From Paramacrobiotus richtersi (lineage: Eukaryota > Tardigrada > Eutardigrada > Parachela > Macrobiotidae): 29,308 nt of DNA. Positions 11,701 to 19,185 of this stretch are shown piece after piece. Each line of letters begins with the position of its first letter. The first letter of the stretch is position 1. The notes below the pieces were generated by a model. The model had not been told where the DNA came from and made no database searches. It was given only the letters and a program-made list of their open reading frames with translations. Made by a program: the position numbers and the translations under genes. The stretch is from positions 1-29,308 of the forward strand of contig JAQGAU010000388.1 of NCBI GenBank assembly GCA_034698045.1, read 5' to 3'.

Positions 11701-12752
11701 CGGATCACATAGATAGCCATAGGCGGAAGCCCAAATGGTGATCCTAAACCAAATGTTAATTCCACTTTGGTTACTTGACATAAAGATGGTTTCGGAATCA
11801 ATCGTTAACTACACCATTCATATAGCGAGCTAAATTTTACACTACTCGTTCTACACAAATTTTTGTTTGTGTAAATGACGTTCACCTCGTTATTAAAACA
11901 GCTTGTCCATAATGCGGTGCACATAGTTTCCCGGTTCCGCTTGTATAAAAATATCTGTCGGTTTGGTAACGGTTTGTTTTTTTTGCCCATTGGCTTGGCC
12001 GAATGTTAAACGAATTACTACGTATACGCCACCTGTAATCACTGTTTCTGAAAACTTCAAAAATCGATAACAAATTTCAAATCAATAATTTTGACACAAA
12101 CTCTTCGTACTGCACACCCTTGACCAAGTGCATTTAGATCTGAATTGACTGAATTCTTATAAACTATAAAACAAAAATGGAGTTTGAAACGGCGGAATTC
12201 GAGACGTAGAAATGTATGAATCTAGAGACATGCAAATAATTTGACATGGTAATAAATTACTTAAAATAAATCCATTGATTACAAAATTTATTCCAAGATA
12301 ACCCTTTATTTCTTTGAGTACACCTGAACTTAAATCACAGTAAAATTGATAAATATATGTGTAAATAATTTGTCATACAGTAGTCATAAATTACTTGAAA
12401 TAAATCCATCGATTAACTTAAAATCAAGTTTAAATCACAAATATATATGCATAAATAATTGACTTCGTAATGAATTATCACAAATAAATAATTGTTAAAC
12501 ACTAAACATTCTGTTGCACATTTTGTAGGCGCTTCGGCTATGGATGCGCTAATGTATGGTTACCGTACCGTAATTGTGGAGGACGCCGTTCGCGGCGCCA
12601 ACGACGAAGCCATCCAGCGCACCAAGGACAAGTTCACCGCACAGCATGGATTGATTGTCCGCTCGGCCCAGATTGACCCGATGATGACGGGTGCGTGGCG
12701 ATCGCCCCAACTGGCAGCGCAAACTCTGCATTATTTACTCAAAACCGTCTGA
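5788..12752 (+). CDS. Naam: EF-hand nicotinamidase (isochorismatase-like hydrolase), 6 exons
   Basis: Exons: 5788-5885, 5967-6168, 6552-6791, 7274-7405, 9064-9250, 12529-12752, giving 360 residues, about the size of fly Naam. The N-terminal 100 residues carry EF-hands; the second loop, DKDQDDALNRAE, is canonical. The catalytic domain starts CLLIVDVQNDFIDGS. Visible active-site residues are D112 (VDVQND), K240 (VQKGHVP) and C285 (AYDFCVGAS). Metal ligands are D157, H159 and H163 (QDWHPADH) and H209 (FPVHCV). The enzyme deamidates nicotinamide to nicotinic acid for NAD salvage by the Preiss-Handler route, which vertebrates lack. Intron 4 contains an antisense BTB gene. Intron 5 is 3.3 kb, swollen by repeats. 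Exons 5 and 6 have decayed copies downstream, but this copy is intact. AATAAA at 12946-12951 is the likely poly(A) signal. Confidence 0.93.
7770..8022 (-). promoter_or_regulatory. 3' UTR and poly(A) signal of BTB copy 1
   Basis: AATAAA on the minus strand lies at 7788-7793. The block CTTGCCAGAGAAATT next to it recurs beside BTB copy 2 (ATTAAA, 13255-13260) and partly beside copy 3 (AATAAA, 17637-17642). Conservation across the three units supports it as the shared 3' end. Confidence 0.6.
8023..8637 (-). CDS. BTB/POZ domain protein, copy 1 (nested antisense in nicotinamidase intron 4)
   Basis: This single-exon gene encodes 204 residues. A BTB/POZ fold starts near residue 65: ASDCTLVSRDGREFPAHRTI, then AWSPVFTAMFATNMTEK, then AMLKFVYTGTLSGI. 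A SPOP-like helical extension follows (AEQYDMPDLN...AADYFHLANRRGLGV...) up to GQHQREF. No MATH domain precedes it; the first ~60 residues are unlike the other two copies. By family, such proteins dimerise and many act as adaptors for CUL3 ubiquitin ligases; that role is inferred. I chose the ATG at 8637 (MSREKK) over an upstream in-frame ATG at 8673, because copies 2 and 3 begin MSREKR and MSGEKR. The whole gene lies inside an intron of the opposite-strand nicotinamidase gene, so the two transcripts overlap. Confidence 0.88.
   Translation of the reverse strand: MSREKKPIFDGKRKGIRPFSAFLLGELERDTSVEVNPFFDIRYPNTAPDTTVHHPHLLAQHMSKLYATGTASDCTLVSRDGREFPAHRTILTAWSPVFTAMFATNMTEKVSGVCKMENFDGRVIEAMLKFVYTGTLSGIGEFVEEVLEMAEQYDMPDLNTATQEFMEKDVTVKTAADYFHLANRRGLGVKGKLAGFIGQHQREF
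8638..8910 (-). promoter_or_regulatory. Conserved GC-box upstream region of BTB copy 1
   Basis: Two GC boxes of opposite orientation lie here: CCCCGCCC at 8809-8816 and GGGGCGG at 8899-8905. Between them is GACAGCCAGCCGCCC. The segment AGCATTGCCCCGCCCTC and the segment ATGGCTTCTCGGGGCGG recur upstream of copy 3, and the first box plus CTGCCAGCCGCCC also recurs upstream of copy 2. Such boxes bind Sp1/KLF-type factors in animals. This is the likely BTB promoter, sitting within an intron. Confidence 0.55.
9330..9765. repeat. AT-rich minisatellite, ~122-127 bp period, in intron 5
   Basis: The motif AGTAATAAA recurs at 9402, 9524 and 9651. Each unit also contains ATAAATC(C/T)AT, a TTGATTTCTTTGAGTACAGC-like segment, ACTTAAATCAC and ATATATG. 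The array resumes at about 12230-12490, just before exon 6. Degenerate units appear in the matching introns of unit 2 (about 15840-15950) and unit 3 (about 18960-19140). Confidence 0.7.
9764..9787. repeat. GC-rich palindrome in AT-rich intron
   Basis: TGGGTCGCGCTAGCGCG followed by CAACCCA is an imperfect palindrome around a perfect core, CGCGCTAGCGCG. It stands out in the surrounding AT-rich sequence. It sits at the left edge of the extra sequence that splits the intron-5 minisatellite, so it may mark an insertion end. Confidence 0.5.
9900..10405. repeat. Diverged direct repeat, copy A (intron 5)
   Basis: Collinear blocks match copy B at 11335-12035. These include CAGAGCGCCGCAT...ACGAGGCTA, GGTGGTACAT, CCACACGAT, TATCAGTTC(A/G)ACCTTT, TCAATCG(C/T)TAA, CTCGTTATTAAAACAGC, CATAGTTTCC and GAATGTTAAACGAATTAC. 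Spacing drifts between blocks, so the two copies are old. No coding potential is seen. Confidence 0.75.
10406..11334. other. Non-coding spacer between direct repeats (intron 5)
   Basis: About 930 bases within nicotinamidase intron 5. No reading frame resembles a transposon or host protein, and I see no terminal inverted repeats. I see nothing further that I can name. Confidence 0.5.
11335..12035. repeat. Diverged direct repeat, copy B (intron 5)
   Basis: This is the partner of copy A, with the same ordered blocks, ending ...GAATGTTAAACGAATTAC then ACGTATACGCC. It is longer than copy A because of about 200 extra bases in the middle. The arrangement could be an old tandem duplication or the remains of a retroelement flanked by long terminal repeats. 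No protein evidence favours the latter. Confidence 0.75.
12210..12528. repeat. Second part of intron-5 minisatellite and exon 6 acceptor
   Basis: The ~125-bp AT-rich units seen at 9330-9765 resume here (ATGCAAATAATTTGACATGG, GTAATAAATTACTT, TTCTTTGAGTACACC, ACTTAAATCACAG). The stretch ends in the TTTTGTAG acceptor of exon 6. The roughly 2.4 kb between the two parts therefore looks inserted into the array. Confidence 0.6.
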
Positions 12753-13046
12753 TTTTATATCGATTTTTGTTCACTTTGTTCCTAGTCTGTTTTGTGATCT
12801 AAGAGACAGTTTTTTCTGGATGATGTTGAATCTTTGTGTGGAAAGAATCTTATTCTGTGAATCTTTTTGATGGAAAGTATAAATTTAACAAAACATGTCG
12901 ACGAGCGTCGAAGCCGTTGATAAAGAGAATACGATGCAAAATAGAAATAAATACATTCGAAAAAAACTATTTAATAATTTTAATTTAATGTTTCAGTTCA
13001 TACGCGAACAAATTCACAATAATAATATGATACTTTGGCAAAGAGA
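12753..13046 (+). promoter_or_regulatory. Naam: Nicotinamidase 3' UTR and poly(A) signal
   Basis: AATAAA at 12946-12951 follows the stop by about 195 bases. The UTR segments TCTGTGAATCTTT and AACA(T)GTCG-CGAGCG-GATAAAGA-GCAAAAT recur at 19350-19440, which shows the 3' UTR was part of the duplicated unit. Confidence 0.6.
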
Positions 13047-13291
13047 CTAATTTAATTTTATTGTTTTATTATTTGATAATTAAATTCATGAATAATTCTG
13101 TTATTTGATCACTAAATGTGTAAATAATTTTTTTATTTGACGTGACGACTTCCAAATCACTTACTTGTTATTTCTTTCACCGTGCTGTGGAATGCTTTAC
13201 GCAACAAAGAAAAACAATCACAGCAAATAACCCGGAAACTGAACAAATTCCGTTTTTAATTCTTGCCAGAGAAATTGTCAAAAATATATGG

Positions 13292-13325
13292 CCTGTACGA
13301 TTGCCTCTAGAGGCAATCCCTGTAC
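13292..13325. mobile_element. 20-bp perfect palindrome flanked by 7-bp direct repeats
   Basis: CCTGTAC (13292-13298) and CCTGTAC (13319-13325) flank GATTGCCTCTAGAGGCAATC (13299-13318), which equals its own reverse complement. Units 1 and 3 have only one TGTACAA at the matching place and no palindrome. This looks like a target-site duplication around two fused transposon ends, either an excision relic or a minimal element. It lies in the 3' UTR of BTB copy 2. Confidence 0.65.
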
Positions 13326-13517
13326 AACATTTGAGCAATAGAAAAATTCAGGTATTTCCCCGTCTGCAGTAAAGCCATCCATAAAAAACCCCCTAATACT
13401 AGAAAACCCAAGAGAACAGTCCACATTCCAAAAAACAGATCATAATAACACTATCAACGAAAGCCATATTGCCAATTCCTCAGTCACCGTAAAACTCACA
13501 TCCTTCAAAACCCAAGT

Positions 13518-14111
13518 TCAGAATTCGCGCTGATGCTGACCAATAAACCCGGCCAATTTCCCTTTGACACCGAGGCCCCGGCGATCGGCCAGATGAAAAT
13601 AATCCGCCGCCGTCTTGACCGTGACATCATTCTCCATGAATTCTTGAGTGGCCTTGTTCAAATCGGGCATATCGTACTGTTCAGCCATGTCCAACATCTC
13701 CTCGACAAACTCCCCAATCCCCGACAAGGTCCCCGTGTAGATGAACTTGAGCATCGCCTCGATCACTGTCCCATCGAAATTCTCCATTCTGCACACGCCG
13801 GACACCTTCTCGGTCATGTTGGTGGCGAACATGGCGGTGAAGACGGGGGACCAGGCCGTTAAGATGGTGCGGTGCGCGGGGAACTCGCGGTTATCGCGCG
13901 AGACCAGTTTGCAGTCCGAGGCGGCTCCCGTGACGTACAGCTTGGAGATGTGCTGCGCCAGTAAGTGGGGATGGCGGATTGTGGTGGGTATGTTGTTCCG
14001 TATGGGATAAGGCGTAATGGTTACAGGACAATCAAGAATACCACCTTGGAACCTGAAACGATGAAACACTGAATCATCCTGTCGGTTTCCCGTTCGTTTT
14101 TCGCGTGACAT
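13518..14111 (-). CDS. BTB/POZ domain protein, copy 2
   Basis: This intact single-exon gene encodes 197 residues beginning MSREKRTGNRQDD. From HPHLLAQHISKLYVTGAASD onward it is nearly identical to copy 1: the BTB core AHRTILTAWSPVFTAMFATN, FIYTGTLSGIGEFVEE, and the C-terminal helices to GQHQREF. The first ~45 residues share only the MSREK start with copy 1. Substitutions in the BTB part are mostly conservative (for example K to R in CRMENFDG), suggesting continuing selection. It lies 3' of the working nicotinamidase gene, on the opposite strand, and 5' of the broken exon copies. A likely poly(A) signal on the minus strand is ATTAAA at 13255-13260. Function is as inferred for copy 1. Confidence 0.87.
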   Translation of the reverse strand: MSREKRTGNRQDDSVFHRFRFQGGILDCPVTITPYPIRNNIPTTIRHPHLLAQHISKLYVTGAASDCKLVSRDNREFPAHRTILTAWSPVFTAMFATNMTEKVSGVCRMENFDGTVIEAMLKFIYTGTLSGIGEFVEEMLDMAEQYDMPDLNKATQEFMENDVTVKTAADYFHLADRRGLGVKGKLAGFIGQHQREF

Positions 14112-14400
14112 AGTCGGTACGATTCAAATAAGATTCGAAATAAGTTGGAGAAGCTAAACTTATAAGAAAAGAAGGAATGAGGAAAGTGAGAAGAAGGCAA
14201 AAACGGAAAAGCTATCTTTTAATTTGGACCTTTGAGTTTTACAGCCACATTTACCAGCAGCAGTGCGTGCGCGGTGCGCCAAACAAACATAGCCCCGCCC
14301 TCCTAACAGCATCACTTTGCCGTCTGCGAAACTGCCAGCCGCCCGGAATCTGTTGTTTCTCTGAGCGGTATGACGCACACCCGGTTGTCCACTTTTACAT
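14112..14400 (-). promoter_or_regulatory. GC-box upstream region of BTB copy 2
   Basis: CCCCGCCC lies at 14293-14300, followed by TCCTAACAGCATCA and CTGCCAGCCGCCC, in the same order as upstream of copies 1 and 3. The second, inverted GC box found in copies 1 and 3 is not evident here. Confidence 0.5.
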
Positions 14401-15152
14401 TTTTTCCCTCTGAAATTTCATGTTTTTGTCCTTAAGAATTATGCCCTTTCATCCCACTTGTCGGTTTTCGTACCTGGCCAAAGTGGACGTCGGTGATCGG
14501 TTTGGAATAACTTTGACCGCCTTAAATCTCTTTAATCGGCAAAAGCCCAGAAACAATGTAAAATTTCCAAAACCATAAAACCATAAAATTTCCAAAAATC
14601 GAGCATCAATCAAAAATCAACACGCCTTGAGCTTACAACTTAATACATTGACTAAAATATTTACTAACAAATAATGATAACAGTTAAAATACAAACTGAA
14701 ATAAATTTGAAAAAACAGTCTGCAAAATTGGTGTTAAAAGATGACAAACAAATGTCCAAATAGTGGCAATAGACGAATAATTTTTCAAGTTTACAGAAAA
14801 GTACTATTGTGAGAATGCGGCCGAGAAACAATATTAAATATTAAATTATTATGGGATTATTGAAATTTTTTAGTTGGTAAAACTGGTACAACGACTGATT
14901 TCGACGTGAAATTATTTCTCAATTGTCCGAAAAGATAATGTCGTCTATTTTTTATTATTATTATCGCTTTTTTATTATTATTTAATGTATTATTATTGTT
15001 CATGTATATTATTTTTTTTATTATTATTAATTATTTAATATATTATTGTTGTACATGTTATTATTATTTTTATCATAATTAATTTTTCATTATATTATTA
15101 GTTTATTATTTTTATTATTATTATTATATTATTGTTTTTAATAATATCGCAG
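14401..15152. other. Non-coding, TTA-rich stretch before the exon 5 copy
   Basis: There is no recognisable gene. From about 14945 to 15145 it becomes a low-complexity run of TTATTA units broken by TTGTTCATGTA and TTGTACATGTTA. It ends in a usable acceptor, ATATCGCAG, directly before the exon 5-like sequence. Confidence 0.55.
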
Positions 15153-17373
15153 GTTGTGGACGTGCATGTTCCCCGTACGGTGTCGATAACGGTGAAGAAA
15201 GGTCATGTGCCGCAGCCGGAATGGTTTAGTGCCTATGAGGGTGTCCTCCACAAGCACCGCACCGCACCGCACCGCACCAGTTTCTCCAGACAAATAAGAT
15301 TAGGGATGTTTTCGTCGGCGGCTTGGCTTATGATTTCTGTGTGGGTAAGTCAGCGTACTATATTATTTTTCATCGAAAGCGTAACTAATTTCGTTTCACT
15401 TGAAGTAATTTTATACTAATTTATTTTTCCTTTGATTTGTTTTGTGTTTTAAGAATTTCCAGTTACTTTTGATACATTGATCGTACCGTGCAGTTCTGCG
15501 GTCCGTCTCGGGGTTTATTTTATCAGTTTTCGATATGACTCAATAATTTGTTGTTTTTTTTATTTTTGTGCCAAAACAATTAATGACCGATGAAAATTAT
15601 GTAGTTGATTGAGGTTTCTGATGGATATCGTTTTTTCTTATAATTATTATCGCCTTTGTTTATTCAAGATTTCTCGGCTTATTACTATTTACTAGCCTGA
15701 ATGATTAAAATGTCATTAAAATAAAATTTATTAAGAGCTGATTAAAATTTCAGTAATTGTTTACAGTTTATTGTAATTCATGTGGCTGCCAAAAAATCCA
15801 GTTAAAAAGTTAATTCTAAGAAAATGTTAGTTAATTTCACAAATATTTCACAAATATTGAATAAATAATAACGTAAATAAATAACAAGAAAATAATGATA
15901 ACTAATTTACATAGTAATAAATTGTTATACTGTAATAAATAGTGATTAATCCACAGTTCAACCTTGTCGTAGGCGCTTCGGGCCTCGGCTGTGGATGCGC
16001 TAATGTATGGGCTCTAATTGTGGAGGACGCCGTCCGCGGCGCCAACGACGAAGCCATCCAGTGTGAAAAATACAGCCGTACTTTGCTTTTGCTTTATTTG
16101 GCTTGTATTGTTTTTCGAAAGGTCATGTTCACCGCACACCACGGTCTCATCATCGGTCATCCACTCTCGCAGATTGTTATTGCACGACCGATCGACAAGG
16201 CAGGTCCCCCGTTTCATGCCATAGGTAACACCAGGCGCGTCGGGAGGTATAGGGCCAAGGGGCCGTGGCCCCCCCCAAAGGCTCCGAAAGTATTAGAGTG
16301 GCCCCCTCCAAAGAAAATTTGTGGCCCCAGGCGGCGAAGCCGCCTGGGCCACAGGTTTTTGGCATGGAATTAAAAAATTTTAAAAACGTGCTAAACAGAA
16401 ACTGAAATTTTGACTGGTCGGTAATTGTGGGCATGCCAGAATCGAGAAAAGAGTTCACTGTACTAATTATGTACAGATCTGCTTAATATGTCTGCTGCTC
16501 TGCTTAATAAACCTGGCTTTTATAATAACGGTATCGCTCCGTTCTCTCTTAAGCTGATTTCTTTTGTTATTTAAGGAACAGACAAAAAACTAATTATGTT
16601 CTTAACACGGACCTTGGTCGTGGAAGGCACTGGTTTATTGTGAACCAAATTAAAGTTGGATTGGGCTAAACTTGGCCAAAGCATGGCAGCTCTCCTCGGA
16701 CCCTTCCCTGGGCGCCGAGGTCACCAAAAATAGCCGTACTAGCAAATCTTCGTTTCCTAATTTCAGTGTACAGAATGAGCATTTCAGTTGATTTCTAGCT
16801 TCAAAAACTCAAATTTTTTCGCGCTACGCGCGAATTCTTTAACCCATTCCCGGTATTTGAACGAACTTTGTGGACCAATTAAAGTCAGAAATCTCCAAAT
16901 TTTTCGCGCTTCGCGCATAACTTTGCGGTGAAACTATCAGATCAAATACACTTATTTTTGGTTTCATTATAACTAACAGTTACTGTTGGTTTTAAAAAAA
17001 CGGCACCCCGCAGCCCAGCTTGGCGTACTATGCGCTCGGCACGTTTAGGGGTCCGCCCTACAGGGGGGGATCGGCCCGCCACGCCTGGGGGTCCCCTCTA
17101 AAGGTAGCTCGGCCCGACACGCCTGGCCCCCCTCAATCCCAAAACCTCCCGACGCCGCTGGGTAACACTAATGGCACGGGAATTTTATTAAAAAAAAAGT
17201 TTTGTCATTACCTCACTCGAGCGACAAAGAATTTATACCTGGCTCAACAACCAAAACGATAAAATATTAAAAACTGACGAACAGAAAAAAAAGATGACCC
17301 GATGATGACGGGCGCGTGGCGATCGCCCCAACTGGCAGTACAAACTCTGCATTACTTACTCAAGAACGTCTGA
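15153..17373 (+). pseudogene. Nicotinamidase exons 5-6, second copy, broken
   Basis: An exon 5 copy at 15153-15344 keeps both splice sites and the VKKGHVPQPEWFSA segment. Four CACCG units at 15255-15274 replace two units plus other bases, for a net +5 bases. This shifts the frame before the catalytic Cys segment. An exon 6 copy starts at 15973. It has a 7-bp insertion offset by a 7-bp deletion, then matches ...VEDAVRGANDEAIQ. It is then interrupted by about 60 unrelated bases, a further insertion, and the hAT-type element 16232-17160. The exon tail (DPMMTGAWRSPQLA...LLKNV, stop at 17371-17373) resumes near 17295. No copies of exons 1-4 are present, so it could not encode an enzyme alone. Confidence 0.88.
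16232..17160. mobile_element. Non-autonomous hAT-type DNA transposon, 929 bp
   Basis: The ends are CAGGCGCGTCGGGAGG and CCTCCCGACGCCGCTG, inverted repeats of 16 bases with two mismatches. An exact 8-bp duplication, GGTAACAC, flanks them at 16224-16231 and 17161-17168. Termini starting CAG with 8-bp duplications are characteristic of the hAT superfamily. Inside are a strong hairpin (about 16322-16352: CAGGCGGC-GAA-GCCGCCTG) and two CGCGCT(A/T)CGCGC palindromes (about 16819 and 16908). No transposase frame is seen, so it would need one supplied in trans. It inserted into the already decaying exon 6 copy. Confidence 0.88.
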
Positions 17374-17885
17374 TTTTTATCATTTTTAAAGAAATTTAGA
17401 AATACTGAACTTTTATCATCTGATAATTAAATTGATAATTTTAATTTAATTTAATAATTTTAATATGAATAATTTTAATCATTTAATAATTAAATGTATA
17501 AACAATTTTATTATTTGAAGTGACTACTTCTAAAATACTAATGTGTTTGATTGTGCTGTGGAAGGCTTGACACAGCAAAGAAAAAAACTCGAAGAGTAAA
17601 TTACAGCAAATAACCTGGAAACTGAACAAATTCCGTTTTATTTCTTGCCAGAGAATATTCTCAAAAATATAGGATTTGTACAATGTTTGAGCAGTAGAAA
17701 AATTCAGCGATTTCCCCGTCTGCTGTAAAGAGAACCATAAAAAACTCCCCAATACTAGAAAACCCAAGAGAACAAAAAGTCAAAAAGACCCAGAAGTTCC
17801 CAAAACAGATCACAATGTCAATGACAAATTGACAATTGACCAGTCACCGTAAAACCCATACCCATCAAAAACTCAAGCTGCCCCG

Positions 17886-18446
17886 TTAAAATTCATGTTG
17901 GTGCTGGCCAATAAACCCGGCCAATTTCCCCTTGACACCTAGAGCCCGACGATCAGCTAAATGAAAATACCACGCCGCGGTCTTCACAGTGACGTCCTTC
18001 TCCATGAATTCTTGCGTGGCCGTGTTCAAATCGGGCATATCGTATTGTTCAGCCATCTCCAGGACCTCCTCCACACACTCCCCGATGCCTGACAAGGTCC
18101 CCGTGTAAATAAACTTGAGCATCGCTTCGATCACGCGTCCATCGAAATTCTCCATTTTGCACACGCCCGACGTCTTCTCGGTCATGTTGGAGGCGAACAT
18201 GGCGGTGAAGACGGGCGACCAGGCCGTCAAGATGGCACGGTGCGCCGGGAACTCTTGGCCGTCTCGGGAGACCAGTGTGCAGTCGGACGCGGTTCCCGTG
18301 GCGTACAGCTTGGAGATGTGTTGCACCACTACATGGGGATGACAGATTCCGACGGCCCTTCCGACCGCGACCCTGCGACGGACCCGACGGACGGCTTCAT
18401 CGGGTACAAAGATACTCACATCGGCCGGTCGCTTTTCTCCTGACAT
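17886..18446 (-). CDS. BTB/POZ domain protein, copy 3
   Basis: This intact single-exon gene encodes 186 residues beginning MSGEKRPADVSIF. The BTB part starts about residue 46 (QHISKLYATGTASDCTLVSR) and matches copies 1 and 2 through FIYTGTLSGIGECVEEVLEM and the final helices to GQHQHEF. The N-terminal ~40 residues are arginine- and valine-rich and unrelated in sequence to those of copies 1 and 2. Small changes (GEFVEE to GECVEE, ADYFHLA to AWYFHLA) suggest somewhat more drift. AATAAA on the minus strand at 17637-17642 is the likely poly(A) signal. Function is as inferred for copy 1. Confidence 0.87.
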   Translation of the reverse strand: MSGEKRPADVSIFVPDEAVRRVRRRVAVGRAVGICHPHVVVQHISKLYATGTASDCTLVSRDGQEFPAHRAILTAWSPVFTAMFASNMTEKTSGVCKMENFDGRVIEAMLKFIYTGTLSGIGECVEEVLEMAEQYDMPDLNTATQEFMEKDVTVKTAAWYFHLADRRALGVKGKLAGFIGQHQHEF

Positions 18447-18700
18447 GCTTAGAACTATTTTGAACTTTTTCTACTCAAAGCGTAAAGCAATCATAGGCTG
18501 TGGGACAATGTAAACACTAAACAATGTAAACCACCGAGCGGGATTTCTTGAATCTGCAGTTGCCAATCCGCGAAAGAAAGAGCATTGCCCCGCCCTCCCA
18601 ACAGAATCAGCCTGCGAGACTGCCAGCCGCCCCTCAGGAGTGAGATATGATTCTGCATCATCATGTAAATGGCTTCTCGGGGCGGAGTTTTTTATATTAA
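18447..18700 (-). promoter_or_regulatory. GC-box upstream region of BTB copy 3
   Basis: CCCCGCCC at 18589-18596 and the inverted GGGGCGG at 18679-18685 are spaced as in copy 1. GAGACTGCCAGCCGCCC lies between them and GTAAATGGCTTCTCGGGGCGG is shared exactly with copy 1. The retained spacing supports a functional promoter. Confidence 0.55.
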
Positions 18701-19185
18701 CATCAGTAGTCTGTAATTTTTTACTAATTAATTCTTCCTGGGAATTTTCTGTATTTTAAGAAATATCATTTATTGTTAATCATTAGTTTTGCGTTCTTAT
18801 TTTCAGATTTGTGTATATGATTGAAAATATTGTTTATTTCTATGGGCAATATGGTGTTTTTGTTTGCGGTTTTTATTGAATATATTTTTTAATAATTATC
18901 GCTTTTATTATGAAAGAATTCTCTGCTTATTATGCTACTGGTCGACTGACTGTTTAGCTGAATATAAATTCAGTATTCACACTAGTGTGTTTAAATCAGA
19001 ATAATTGCACACAATTTTTTTCATATATAAATTATTTTATAAGGAAATGTTTGATTTATCTGGCTACAGCAGCACTGTGTAACTTAAATCACAAATATTA
19101 CATGTATAAATAGTTAACATAGTAAAACTCATAAAAAAATAGTGATTTATAAACAGTCAACATTTCACTGCTCGATTTGTTGTGC
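18701..19185. other. Intron-like, AT-rich remnant
   Basis: No gene is seen. The sequence resembles the intron between nicotinamidase exons 5 and 6, including degenerate minisatellite units (ACTTAAATCACAAATA, GTATAAATAGTTAACATAGTAA). No exon 5 copy is present in this unit. Confidence 0.5.

Larger units (their letters stand above)
7490..13046. repeat. Tandem duplication unit 1 (BTB + nicotinamidase exons 5-6)
   Basis: Unit 1 begins in intron 4 with an AT-rich TTATTTGATAAT block. It then holds the BTB 3' flank, BTB gene, GC-box promoter, nicotinamidase exon 5, repeat-rich intron, exon 6 and 3' UTR. Homology with unit 3 at the right end continues to about 13046 (CATACGCGAACAAATT...ACTTTGGCAAA). 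Boundaries are by eye, within some tens of bases. It is longer than the others because intron 5 carries about 2.4 kb of extra sequence. Confidence 0.75.
13047..17385. repeat. Tandem duplication unit 2
   Basis: Order matches unit 1: AT-rich TTATTTGATAAT block, BTB 3' flank, BTB gene, GC-box region, nicotinamidase exon 5-like and exon 6-like sequence. It lacks the large intron-5 insertion of unit 1. The nicotinamidase 3' UTR is mostly missing, because unit 3 begins shortly after the exon 6 stop. The boundary is estimated by eye. Confidence 0.75.

Noticed and set aside
9900-12035. A confirmed LTR retrotransposon
   Set aside because: Direct repeats are present, but there is no polymerase or gag frame, no primer-binding site, no clear TG/CA ends and no target duplication seen.
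14945-15145. A CRISPR-like or structured repeat array in the TTA-rich stretch
   Set aside because: It is simple low-complexity sequence with no regular spacers, in an animal genome.
15942-16373. A 143-codon frame through the exon 6 copy into the transposon
   Set aside because: It reads partly through nicotinamidase-like residues, then unrelated insertion and transposon hairpin sequence. It is a chance fusion frame in a pseudogene.
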